Source of the DNA: Rhizobium mesosinicum
GTDB lineage: Bacteria > Pseudomonadota > Alphaproteobacteria > Rhizobiales > Rhizobiaceae
Length of the DNA: 64,000 nucleotides
Assembly: GCF_019511345.1 (NCBI RefSeq)
Contig: NZ_JAEUAK010000002.1
Location: 62,001 to 126,000 of the forward strand
Direction of reading: 5' to 3'
Shown here piece after piece: positions 55,669-64,000 of this stretch; positions within the stretch are counted from its first letter, which is position 1; each line of letters begins with the position of its first letter. Under the pieces are notes generated by a model that did not search any database, had not been told where the DNA came from, and saw only the letters and a program-made list of their open reading frames with translations. The position numbers and the translations under genes are program-made.

Positions 55669-55806
55669 ATGAGCGGGAAACCTATCGCCAGAATAGCGGA
55701 ACTGGAGATCGAGCCAGGCTCGATCGAAGCCTATCGCGCGCCAGGCATGGTGACAGCGCTGACGCTCATAGACGTCGATCCCATCGCGATGCATTCCTGG
55801 CCATGA
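55669..55806 (+). pseudogene. Internally deleted antibiotic-biosynthesis-monooxygenase (ABM) remnant
   Basis: A 45-codon ORF with a strong AAAGGGAGG site 8 nt upstream. Its N-terminal half IARIAELEIEPGSIEAYRA matches the first strand and helix of small (about 95 aa) ABM proteins. Its C-terminal half MVTALTLIDVDPIAMHSWP matches their last strand. The roughly 50 residues between, which include the fold core, are absent, without a frameshift. It ends in ATGA, overlapping the LysR start at 55803. It is likely a remnant that now serves as leader for LysR. Confidence 0.65.
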
Positions 55807-56684
55807 ACTGGGATGACGTGCGCATTTTCCTTGCCGTCGCCCGCGCCGGACAGATCCTTGCCGCATCGAAACGGCTGGGGCTCAATCACGCCACGCTCTC
55901 GCGCAGACTGACCTCGCTGGAGGAGGCGCTGAAAACGCGGCTTTTCATACGCCGGACGAATGGCTGCGAGCTGTCCGCCGAAGGCGCAATCTTTCTTGCC
56001 TCCGCTGAGCGGATGGAAACGGAGATGCTTGCCGCGCAGGCCAATCTCGGACACACCGATACGGCAATTGCCGGAACGGTGCGGGTCGGCGCGCCCGACG
56101 GATTCGGCGTTTCCTTTCTTGCGCCGCGCATGGGCAGGCTGATCGAGCGTCATCCGGCACTGAAGATCCAGCTCGTGCCGGTGCCGCGCTCCTTCTCGCT
56201 GTCGCAGCGTGAAGCGGATATCGCCATCACGCTGGAACGGCCGGAACAGGGACGGCTCGTTTCCTCCAAACTGACCGACTATACGCTCGGCCTCTACGCC
56301 TCGCGGGACTATCTGGCGCAGCATGGAAAGCCCGAACATGTCGACGCCTTGAAGGCCCATCCGCGCATCGGCTACGTCGAAGACCTGATCTTTACTGCTT
56401 CCCTGAACTTCTCCGGAGAGGTGATGCGCAGCTGGGATGCGGGATTTGAGATCTCGACGGCGATCGGCCAGACGGAAGCCGTACGTTCCGGTGCCGGCAT
56501 CGGCATCCTGCATGACTATATCGCCCGGCAATACCGGGAACTGGTTCGCATCCTGCCGCAGGTGTCCATTCGCCGTGCCTACTGGACGACTTATCACGAA
56601 AGCGCGCGTGATCTGGTGCGCGTGCGCAGCGTCATCGATTTCCTGCAGGAACTCGTCGACGAGGAGAGGCAGATCTTCCTCTAA
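55803..56684 (+). CDS. LysR-family transcriptional regulator, divergent from mmsA
   Basis: A 293-aa LTTR. The HTH is MNWDDVRIFLAVARAGQILA, SKRLGLNHATLSRRLTSLEE and ALKTRLFIRRTNGCELSAEG. The effector domain (about 90-293) includes READIAITLERPEQGRLVSS. It resembles the LTTR at 17136 in the WDD/LNHATLSRRL pattern. ATG 55803 sits in the ATGA overlap with the monooxygenase remnant. Its targets are likely mmsA and possibly an intact monooxygenase elsewhere. The stop overlaps the 56681 gene by 4 bp. Confidence 0.9.
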   Translation: MNWDDVRIFLAVARAGQILAASKRLGLNHATLSRRLTSLEEALKTRLFIRRTNGCELSAEGAIFLASAERMETEMLAAQANLGHTDTAIAGTVRVGAPDGFGVSFLAPRMGRLIERHPALKIQLVPVPRSFSLSQREADIAITLERPEQGRLVSSKLTDYTLGLYASRDYLAQHGKPEHVDALKAHPRIGYVEDLIFTASLNFSGEVMRSWDAGFEISTAIGQTEAVRSGAGIGILHDYIARQYRELVRILPQVSIRRAYWTTYHESARDLVRVRSVIDFLQELVDEERQIFL

Positions 56685-56851
56685 TACCCAGTTCGGAGAT
56701 GTTTCGCCGGTTCCTCATTCTCATCGGGATTGGGAAGCGGCGTTTCATCGGGCAGGCGATCGGGCTCCGGCTCCTTGATCGGCGGTTCCGGCTTCCAGCC
56801 CGGCGAAGGCATCGGCGGCTGGTCGGGAATAGGTTCGTTGGGGACGGACAT
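56681..56851 (-). CDS. Small acidic proline-rich protein, 56 aa
   Basis: An ORF of 57 codons beginning MSVPNEPIPDQPPMPSPGWK, followed by a Pro/Glu/Asp-rich stretch (EPPIKEPEPDRLPDETPLPN) that ends with KHLRTGY. AAAGGAG lies 7 nt before the ATG, a strong ribosome-binding site. It has no hydrophobic segment. It starts 30 bp downstream of the DUF4174 stop, so the two are probably one operon, and its stop overlaps the convergent LysR gene by 4 bp. Its function is unknown; it looks intrinsically disordered. Confidence 0.6.
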   Translation of the reverse strand: MSVPNEPIPDQPPMPSPGWKPEPPIKEPEPDRLPDETPLPNPDENEEPAKHLRTGY

Positions 56852-56881
56852 GGCCGGCTCCTTTACGATGACGATATCGGA

Positions 56882-57319
56882 TTATTTTTCGGGCCTGACG
56901 GTTTCGCCAGCGCGCACGGGCATGCTGTCGATAATGGCGAAAAGTTCGCCGGAGCTGATCGGCTCGCTGGCCTTCAGCTTGATCGCTCCATCCTTACCGA
57001 CCAGAAAGGCGGCAAATTCTCCTGTCTCAGGCGCTTCCAGCTCTTCTCGAAGCGCTTCACCGTTCAGCCCGTCGCCGCTTCCAAACAACGGTTTGATGCT
57101 CGATCCAACAAGCTTGAGAACAATCATATCCCGCTCATCAAGGGCGACCCGATCGGCAAGCAACTGATTTTCCTGACGGGCAGCGCGGGAATTATCCGCA
57201 TCGGCAAACACAATGAAGACACGGTTCTTCCATTGGAACTGTTCGATGGTAGCAACCGCCGCATAGGCGGCGTTCGTCTCGTCGATCTTCGTTGCGCCGT
57301 AAAGAAGGGTCTTGGACAT
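56882..57319 (-). CDS. DUF4174 domain protein
   Basis: A 145-aa protein with the DUF4174 pattern: NRVFIVFADADNSRAARQEN, the ADRVALDERDMIVLKL block, and GAIKLKASEPISSGELFAII at the end. DUF4174 resembles thioredoxin-fold proteins with a shared VIFxxxxD strand, but the Cys redox pair is absent. The ATG at 57319 has GGGAGT upstream and good spacing; the ATG two codons earlier is less well spaced. It is followed by the 56-aa gene on the same strand. The function is unknown. Confidence 0.8.
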   Translation of the reverse strand: MSKTLLYGATKIDETNAAYAAVATIEQFQWKNRVFIVFADADNSRAARQENQLLADRVALDERDMIVLKLVGSSIKPLFGSGDGLNGEALREELEAPETGEFAAFLVGKDGAIKLKASEPISSGELFAIIDSMPVRAGETVRPEK

Positions 57320-57392
57320 ACACATACTCCCGTCACCGGTGAACGGTGCGGGAGGCGCAAGAGTTCCAACCATGTCTGATAAAGGGCACGAC

Positions 57393-57418
57393 GGCCGATC
57401 AGAAAATGCTGATCGGCC
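57393..57418 (-). terminator. Perfect 10-bp hairpin downstream of the HTH gene
   Basis: Arms GGCCGATCAG (57393-57402) and CTGATCGGCC (57409-57418) flank AAAATG, and lie after the HTH stop (57430) on the minus strand. The U tract is weak. Confidence 0.6.
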
Positions 57419-57429
57419 CTGTCGCACAG

Positions 57430-57669
57430 TCAAATATGCAGAAAAGCAGAAATCGGAACCTGCAGGGCTGCTGCGATGCGCTTCAGCTTTGCCGGATCGG
57501 CACTTTCGCCGTTTTCGATTTCGAGGATTTCCCCATTGGCCAGACCGCAGGTAACTGCGAGATCTTCGATGCTGTAGCCAACCGCACTGCGTGCGTCCCG
57601 AACCGCAGCTGCCACGTCAATCGGGGAAACAGCGGTCGATTCCTCTATATTCTGAACAGAAATGGACAT
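57430..57669 (-). CDS. Small XRE-type helix-turn-helix protein
   Basis: A 79-aa protein whose residues 20-75 form a Xre-like HTH: DVAAAVRDARSAVGYSIEDL, AVTCGLANGEILEIENGESA and LKRIAAALQVPISAFL. The N-terminal 20 residues are polar (MSISVQNIEESTAVSPIDVA). ATG 57669 is preceded by TAAGGAG. It has no additional domain and no obvious toxin partner, so a toxin-antitoxin role is not supported. The DUF4174 gene lies downstream on the same strand, 110 bp away. Confidence 0.83.
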   Translation of the reverse strand: MSISVQNIEESTAVSPIDVAAAVRDARSAVGYSIEDLAVTCGLANGEILEIENGESADPAKLKRIAAALQVPISAFLHI

Positions 57670-57893
57670 CAAATTCTCCTTAATGCCTCGGTGGACTGTC
57701 CCTACCCCCAGGCGGCAAGCCGCCAGCATTTCGCAATGCAGCGGAAAGATTGGGCAATTGCTGCATCGCACCGCACATAAATAGGTAAACCAATGTTAAC
57801 GGCAATAGCAAAATGCGAGGAGGCATCATTTTGACGACAAAAAGCGCCGATGCCGTGCATTTCCGAACAGGAAGACCAACTTATGGGAGAGAA

Positions 57894-57970
57894 TGGTACG
57901 GTTGGGGGGTCTCGAACCTCCGACCTCAGGTGCCACAAACCTGCGCTCTAACCAACTGAGCTACAACCGC
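57894..57970 (-). tRNA. tRNA-His (anticodon GTG)
   Basis: A 77-nt cloverleaf with encoded CCA. The acceptor stem starts GCGGTTG and ends CAACCGT, leaving a G1:U72 wobble and A73; the 5' flank base is T rather than G. This is the alphaproteobacterial pattern in which tRNA-His lacks the universal G-1. The anticodon loop is TTGTGGC and the T-loop TTCGAGA. Confidence 0.96.
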
Positions 57971-58097
57971 ACATGCCGCGCTCGACGCGACGGGGGTCAC
58001 ATACGAGGACTTGAACTTTAATTCAAGCCCCGATTTGCCCTCAATATACAAAAAGGCCGAACACACGGTCCAGCCTTTATTGCATATGGATGGTCGA

Positions 58098-58547
58098 TCA
58101 AGCAGCCTTGAAGGATGCCATGACCTTTTCAGCGGCTTCCTTGGAGGGCTTTGCAACCTTTTCGGCAACCTGCTTGGTGGTTTCCTGCAGCGACTTCGCC
58201 TGCTCGATGGTGATCTCAGCCTGCTTGCGCAGGAAAGAGGTCTGCAGCTCGAAGAATTCGGCAACGGACTTGACGCCGAGCAGCGCTTCCATGTGCGACA
58301 GCGAGCTTTCAGCATTGATGCGGAGCGCGTCGACTGCCTTGAGGCCGATTTCAACGCTGCCGGCCTGCGCGGTCTGCACCGTTGCTTCCAGCGTCTTGCT
58401 GGCTTCTTCGCCTGCAGACTTCAGCTTGGCATAGGCTTCCTTCGACTGCTGAGCCCCCTTTTCGGCGAAGTCGCGGAAGGACTCGGCCAGCTTGCTCGGG
58501 TCAAAAGAGGCAATTGAAAAAACGTCGTCGGTCTTTATGGTAGCCAT
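58098..58547 (-). CDS. phaP: Phasin (polyhydroxyalkanoate granule-associated protein)
   Basis: A 149-aa amphipathic helical protein that coats PHA granules. The phasin_2 core is FDPSKLAESFRDFAEKGAQQ, then GEEASKTLEATVQTAQAGSV and LSHMEALLGVKSVAEFFEL, and QASFLRKQAEITIEQAKSL-like sequence follows. The Ala/Lys-rich C-terminus ends AAEKVMASFKAA. ATG 58547 is selected with AAAGGACG upstream. It is monocistronic. Rhizobial cells make PHB in free-living and bacteroid states. Confidence 0.9.
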   Translation of the reverse strand: MATIKTDDVFSIASFDPSKLAESFRDFAEKGAQQSKEAYAKLKSAGEEASKTLEATVQTAQAGSVEIGLKAVDALRINAESSLSHMEALLGVKSVAEFFELQTSFLRKQAEITIEQAKSLQETTKQVAEKVAKPSKEAAEKVMASFKAA

Positions 58548-58761
58548 CGGATAGCGTCCTTTAAGATGGGCAAAGCTCGTGCCCGTGATAAATTGGATAA
58601 ATCTTATATACAGCATTTAATTGTGCATTGCAACATCATTGTGCGGCGCACAATACGTTAACCTTCCCGGCCGAAAGCTCCCCGCTCTTCTGGACCGGTC
58701 GCAGACCTGCAGTTATTAATAAGCAGTTAATTCTAAGAGGCCGAAAGCGACAGGTTCGATC

Positions 58762-61700
58762 ATGCCCGCAGTCCAGTATCCGTTCATCGATATTGCCGTT
58801 CATGAGCGGGTTCGTGAACGATTTTCGCGTGGCGAAGCCATGGTTTTGTTCTCCGGCGACCTTTCCCGCTTGCTGTGGGCAAACGGCGCGGGTGCTGAGC
58901 TTTTTGGCCATACTGCTGTCTATGATCTGCTCGATCAGGGCGTCAGCCGCGCCGACATCACCTTCCGCCAACTCGAGGCGACTGCCCGTCAGCTTGGTGA
59001 AATCGGCGACCAGAAAACCTTTGTCATTCGTATCGCCAAGGGCTTCCAGCGCGTTCAGGCCCCGGCATCATCGGAGCTCATCCGCCTCGCATCGGGTGAG
59101 AAAGCGATCCTGTTTTCCGTTCCGGTTTCAACGCGGCCGCTGACGGCAGGCGCAAGCGCTGCGCAGATGCTACAGGGCCTCGATGACCCGGATACGCATA
59201 TGGCTGTGATCGGGGCCGAGGGCGAAGTCATTGCCGCTTCGCCAGGTTTCGCCTTGCTCGGCATCACACAGCAGGCGGCAAGAACGCTCATCGCGCTTGC
59301 CGGCGCTCATCCTGACCGGCTGGTGAAGCGCCCGGTTGCGACCGGCCGTGGCCACTTGCCGGCTGCCGTCGGTAAACTCAACGACGAGCCCGCACTGTAC
59401 CTTCTCTTCGCCGTCGAAACGTCGATCGGTCATCTCGATCCGATCGAGCCCTCCGCCAAGGCCGAAGAGCCTGCGCCGCAGGAAATTACGTCAGAAGACG
59501 CCGCAGCGGATGAAATCGCCGGTGTCATCGCGCCTATGGCCAGCTTTACCGAGGCCGAAGTGATCGACGCCGTCTCCGGTATCGAAGAGGTCGAGGAGAC
59601 GCTGGAGGACATTACGGGGGAGCCCGAGGAACCGGTCCAAATGAACGAGCCGGTCGAAGTCGAGGCCCAGTTCGAACCGTCGGCACATGAAAGCATTTCC
59701 GAGCCCGAAACAGCCGCAGCAGACTCCGGTGAGCACCCGGCGGATCAGCCGAACGAAGCTTTGACCTCGGCGGAAGGAATCTTAGAGACAAGCGCGGAGG
59801 CTCCGGTGGTCGAGCAGGCTGAGCCTGCCACTTCCGTCGCCGAAAACTTCGCAGCAGCACCCGTTGTACCCGAGGAGCTCGCAGCGGCGGCGAAGAGCAG
59901 CTTCGTCTTTAAGCCGAACAGCCGCGCCACCCGATTCGTTTGGAAGATCGATGCGGAAGGCCGCTTCAGCGAAGTTTCGCATGAATTTGCCGAGTCCGTC
60001 GGCCCGCATGCGAGCAATATCGTCGGCAGCGCTTTCTCGGACGTTGCCGCCCTCTTCAACCTCGATCCGGAATCAAAGCTCTCCGAAGCCTTAGCGCGAC
60101 GCGACACCTGGTCAGGCAAGACGATTTACTGGCCGATCGAAGGCACGAGCCTGGTCGTGCCTGTCGATCTCGCCGCCCTGCCGACCTATACGCGCAACCG
60201 CGACTTCGATGGCTTCCGCGGCTTCGGCGTCGTGCGCCTGTCGGACGCCCAGGAAGATCCATTGGCGCTCGGGCTGACGCTCGGGCCCGACGGCATTGGT
60301 CATGATGCCGCCTATCGTGGCCCGGTCGATGAAACCGCGCCGGAAGCGGCTGAACTGCCGAAAGAGCAGTCTGAAGAAATTGCCGAAGCTGCGCCGCAGG
60401 CCGAAGATGCAATGAATCCAGAGCCTAATGTCGAAGAGGACACTGGATCTGAAGTGGAAGCCGCGACAGAGGCAACCAACCCGGAAGAGACGGCAGCAGC
60501 AGAACCTGTCGCCGAGGAACAATCCGCCGCTGAGCCTGATGCTGCCGAACAGCGGGAGGAGCCACCGGTGCTGCGCCTTTCCGAAACGCCGAGCCGCCGT
60601 TTCACCGACAAGGTCGTGCAATTGCACAGTGCCAGCAACGGCCTGACGGCTGCCGAGCAGGCGAATTTCCGCGAGATCGCCAAGCGCCTCGAAGCCTTCG
60701 GCGCGCGCAGCGAAGAGCCGGTCGCAGCCCCTCAGCCGGAACCTGATGTCGAACAGGCAGCGACAGTCGAAGATGTCGTTGCTGAAACTTCCGCCGTCGA
60801 GCAGACCGCGCCTCAGGAAGCAATCTACGAAGCCGCAGCAGAACCGCTGCCGGAAGAGGCTGCTGCCGAGGCCGAGGAGATTCCCGCGGACGAAGCCGAA
60901 GACGACGTGACCGAAGGTCTACAGGAGACCGTCAGCCAGATCGAGGTTCTGACCAGCTTCATTCCGCCGCGCGTGAAGATGACGGACGGACTTTCGGCTG
61001 CGACCGTCGATCTGCTGCCTGTTGCCGTGTTGATCCATGCCGGCGATCAGCTGATCCATGGCAATCCGGAATTCCTGCGGCTGACAGGCTACGATTCCGT
61101 CGAAGCCCTCTCCGAAGTTGGCGGCATCGATGCATTGCTGCAGCGCCACGACCTCGAAAACGGTGCAGGCACGATGATGCTCGTCAAAGCCGATGACAGG
61201 CTGGTGCCGGTCACGGCCCGTCTGCAATCGGTTCGCTGGGAAGATTCCAACGCCCTGATGCTGGCGCTGATGCCGGTCGAAAACCGGGAAGAAAGCAAAG
61301 GCGAGGTTATCCGCCTCGATCAGCGCTCCGACCGCATGGTGGAGAAGGTTGCCAAGCTGCAGGTCGAAGTGGAGGAACTGCGCTCGATCCTGGAGACGGC
61401 AACCGACGGCGTCGTCGTCATCGGCACGGAAGGCGATATCCGCTCGATGAACCGCTCGGCAAGCGCCCTCTTCAACTATGACGAACAGGAAACGCGCGGC
61501 AAACCCTTCGCGATGCTGTTTGCCCATGAGAGCCAGAGGGCGGTGCTCGACTATCTGCACGGGCTTTCCGGCCACGGTGTTGCAAGCGTGCTGAACGACG
61601 GACGCGAGGTGATCGGCCGCGAGGCCGCCGGCGGTTTCGTACCGCTGTTCATGACCATGGGTCGCCTTACCTCATCCAACGGCTATTGCGCCGTCATCCG

Positions 61701-62478
61701 TGACATCACCCAGTGGAAGCGCACGGAAGAGGAGTTGCGCAATGCCAAGGGTGCGGCCGAAACCGCCAATGCTCACAAGACGGATTTCCTTGCGCGCGTC
61801 AGCCATGAGATCCGCACGCCGCTCAACGCCATCATCGGCTTTTCCGACATGATGGCGAGCGAACGCTTCGGGCCGATCGGCCATCCACGCTATATCGAAT
61901 ACGCAAACGACATCGGCCGTTCCGGCCGGCATGTTCTCGACATCGTCAACGACCTGCTCGATATTTCCAAGATCGAGGCGGGCGAGATGGATCTCGACTT
62001 CGCCTCCGTCGGCCTCAACGAAGCAATCTCGGAAGCGGTGGCCCTGGTGCAGCCGCAGGCAAACAGCCAGCGGGTCATCATCCGCACTGCCCTTTCGCAG
62101 TCGGTGCCCGATGTTGTGGCCGACCTGCGTTCGATCAAGCAGATCGCGCTGAACATCCTGTCGAACGCTATCCGCTTCACACCGTCGGGCGGGCAGATCG
62201 TCGTTTCCACCTCCTATGAGGCGAACGGAAGCGTGGCGATGCGGGTGCGGGATACCGGCATCGGCATGACACGCAGCGAACTCGACCAGGCGATGAAGCC
62301 ATTCCGCCAGGTATCATCCACGCAGTCACGCCATCGCGGCGATGGCACCGGTCTCGGCCTGCCGCTGACTAAAGCAATGGTCGATGCCAACAGAGCAATT
62401 TTCTCGATCAATTCTGCGCCGAACGAAGGCACGCTGGTGGAAATCACCTTCCCGTCGCAGCGTGTGCTGGCAGGCTAA
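58762..62478 (+). CDS. PAS-domain sensor histidine kinase, PdhS/PleC/DivJ-like
   Basis: A 1238-aa hybrid-less sensor kinase. An N-terminal helical domain (1-235) precedes an acidic, Glu/Ala/Pro-rich disordered segment (about 235-380 and 505-720) that flanks a PAS-like domain (about 391-500, RFVWKIDAEGRF to GFRGFGV). A second PAS domain covers about 745-990. HisKA contains VSHEIRTPLNAIIGFSDMM with phospho-His1015, and HATPase_c has the N-box and GDGTGLGLPL. No transmembrane segment is visible. The kinase core resembles Brucella PdhS and Caulobacter PleC/DivJ, which act on DivK. This is an essential cell-cycle class in rhizobia. Confidence 0.9.
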   Translation: MPAVQYPFIDIAVHERVRERFSRGEAMVLFSGDLSRLLWANGAGAELFGHTAVYDLLDQGVSRADITFRQLEATARQLGEIGDQKTFVIRIAKGFQRVQAPASSELIRLASGEKAILFSVPVSTRPLTAGASAAQMLQGLDDPDTHMAVIGAEGEVIAASPGFALLGITQQAARTLIALAGAHPDRLVKRPVATGRGHLPAAVGKLNDEPALYLLFAVETSIGHLDPIEPSAKAEEPAPQEITSEDAAADEIAGVIAPMASFTEAEVIDAVSGIEEVEETLEDITGEPEEPVQMNEPVEVEAQFEPSAHESISEPETAAADSGEHPADQPNEALTSAEGILETSAEAPVVEQAEPATSVAENFAAAPVVPEELAAAAKSSFVFKPNSRATRFVWKIDAEGRFSEVSHEFAESVGPHASNIVGSAFSDVAALFNLDPESKLSEALARRDTWSGKTIYWPIEGTSLVVPVDLAALPTYTRNRDFDGFRGFGVVRLSDAQEDPLALGLTLGPDGIGHDAAYRGPVDETAPEAAELPKEQSEEIAEAAPQAEDAMNPEPNVEEDTGSEVEAATEATNPEETAAAEPVAEEQSAAEPDAAEQREEPPVLRLSETPSRRFTDKVVQLHSASNGLTAAEQANFREIAKRLEAFGARSEEPVAAPQPEPDVEQAATVEDVVAETSAVEQTAPQEAIYEAAAEPLPEEAAAEAEEIPADEAEDDVTEGLQETVSQIEVLTSFIPPRVKMTDGLSAATVDLLPVAVLIHAGDQLIHGNPEFLRLTGYDSVEALSEVGGIDALLQRHDLENGAGTMMLVKADDRLVPVTARLQSVRWEDSNALMLALMPVENREESKGEVIRLDQRSDRMVEKVAKLQVEVEELRSILETATDGVVVIGTEGDIRSMNRSASALFNYDEQETRGKPFAMLFAHESQRAVLDYLHGLSGHGVASVLNDGREVIGREAAGGFVPLFMTMGRLTSSNGYCAVIRDITQWKRTEEELRNAKGAAETANAHKTDFLARVSHEIRTPLNAIIGFSDMMASERFGPIGHPRYIEYANDIGRSGRHVLDIVNDLLDISKIEAGEMDLDFASVGLNEAISEAVALVQPQANSQRVIIRTALSQSVPDVVADLRSIKQIALNILSNAIRFTPSGGQIVVSTSYEANGSVAMRVRDTGIGMTRSELDQAMKPFRQVSSTQSRHRGDGTGLGLPLTKAMVDANRAIFSINSAPNEGTLVEITFPSQRVLAG

Positions 62479-62489
62479 GCACTTATTTT

Positions 62490-62533
62490 CGCGCGTTCCG
62501 GACGCAAAACCGCTCTAACTTTGCTGGAATTAT
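62490..62533. repeat. Degenerate rhizobial palindromic repeat copy
   Basis: GCGCGTTCCGGACGCAAAAC...TTTGCTGGAATTATT has the core of the 19144 copies, but with eroded ends (GCGTTCC instead of GCAATTCC, and AATTATT instead of AATTGCT) and a missing GCAC block. It lies 12 bp after the kinase stop. Confidence 0.7.
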
Positions 62534-62535
62534 TC

Positions 62536-62702
62536 GCCAAAGAAAAGGCAGCCAATGGCTGCCTTCGAGAGTTGGTGCTGGTAAAACAAGAGCTTAGACG
62601 ATCAACGTCATGTTTCGGGAACCGCAGTTCCAGACCATCTCTTCATGTATGGTCTCCAAGTTGGCTTCACCTTTGACAAACCTTTCTTAACGAAAGGTTT
62701 CC
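62536..62702 (-). ncRNA. Candidate structured small RNA or 3' UTR
   Basis: Read on the minus strand, three hairpins occur: 62692-62700/62678-62686 (perfect 9-bp AAACCTTTC), 62649-62655/62632-62638 (perfect 7-bp AGACCAT), and 62618-62631 (GGAAC/GTTCC). A terminator follows at 62545-62565 (AAGGCAGCC/GGCTGCCTT, T-rich tail TTTTCTTT). It lies in the 273-bp gap between the kinase and the convergent acetoacetate-CoA ligase, 50 bp after that gene's stop. It may be an independent sRNA or simply a long 3' UTR. Confidence 0.35.
62545..62565 (-). terminator. Terminator (minus strand) after acetoacetate-CoA ligase/sRNA
   Basis: AAGGCAGCC (62545-62553) and GGCTGCCTT (62557-62565) around AAT; on the minus strand it is followed by TTTTCTTT. 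Confidence 0.8.
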
Positions 62703-62751
62703 AAAACGCGGAATTGATCAACGGCAAAAGCTTATAGTTTAGCGGCCGCTT

Positions 62752-64000
<1,249 letters not shown>

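Noticed and set aside
57430..57669. Antitoxin of a toxin-antitoxin pair
   Set aside because: The neighbouring genes (DUF4174, tRNA-His, phasin) do not include a toxin, and the HTH protein stands alone.
62590..62680. Small minus-strand ORF ending MTLIV before the terminator
   Set aside because: No clear start or ribosome-binding site, weak third-position bias and overlapping hairpins; a non-coding explanation fits better.

Overview
The window looks like a chromosomal segment of a fast-growing rhizobium, genus Rhizobium or a close relative in the R. leguminosarum/R. etli group. The evidence is high GC with strong GC3 bias, a short-form HisG that needs HisZ, a RirA iron regulator with cysteines at 91, 99 and 105, an alphaproteobacterial tRNA-His with the G1:U72 and A73 pattern, plant-type glutamate-cysteine ligase, DUF1127 beside a LysR gene, and rhizobial palindromic intergenic repeats. 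I found no integrase, transposase, CRISPR array or defence cluster. Most of the window is ordinary core genome, and the unusual signals are small-scale. LAYOUT 1-17 kb: the 3' end of a small membrane protein; hisS-hisZ-hisG on the minus strand; a Met/His-rich secreted protein and a DUF305 protein that may relate to metal handling; an aldo/keto reductase; a HAD phosphatase; tag; two paralogous L,D-transpeptidases; an LpxQ-like outer-membrane barrel; and the glycolate oxidase operon glcD-glcE-glcF with a divergent LysR gene. LAYOUT 17-29 kb: a LysR gene facing an MDR oxidoreductase; a divergent adenosylhomocysteinase-like protein with its LysR gene; a Nudix hydrolase; a Pit-type phosphate permease with rsmE; gshA; a DUF937 protein; and DUF1127 divergent from an LsrB/VtlR-like LysR gene. 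LAYOUT 28-41 kb: TetR, a dienelactone hydrolase, MAPEG, an SDR facing a LysR gene, guaB with a membrane protein, a DHA2-type MFS exporter, VOC, ppx-rlmE and tRNA-Gln(CTG). An 860-bp gene-free stretch follows the tRNA and is rich in a repeated TTCGTAAG motif. LAYOUT 40-64 kb: two secreted proteins, one interrupted by an in-frame stop; an ECF sigma/anti-sigma pair; a TPR protein; a type III polyketide synthase with an ICMT-type methyltransferase; a DadA-like dehydrogenase; gntK; the dppABCDF peptide ABC transporter downstream of rirA; mmsA divergent from a LysR gene, with an internally deleted monooxygenase remnant between them; small genes (a 56-aa acidic protein, DUF4174, an HTH protein); tRNA-His(GTG); a phasin; a 1238-aa PdhS/PleC/DivJ-like histidine kinase; and the 3' part of acetoacetate-CoA ligase. 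HOW THE GENES FIT: tight units include hisZG, glcDE, ECF sigma/anti-sigma, tag with a secreted protein, PKS-ICMT and dppDF (4-bp or 1-bp overlaps), plus ppx-rlmE and guaB with its membrane protein (2-bp gaps). Six LysR genes occur and four of them face a metabolic gene (glcD, the MDR oxidoreductase, the SDR, mmsA). The most promising signals are a rirA upstream match to the RirA operator, the PKS-ICMT pair, the palindromic repeats including a 3x tandem array, the stop-interrupted gene at 41.3-41.9 kb, the monooxygenase remnant at 55.7 kb, and the TTCGTAAG cluster at 40.0-40.25 kb.
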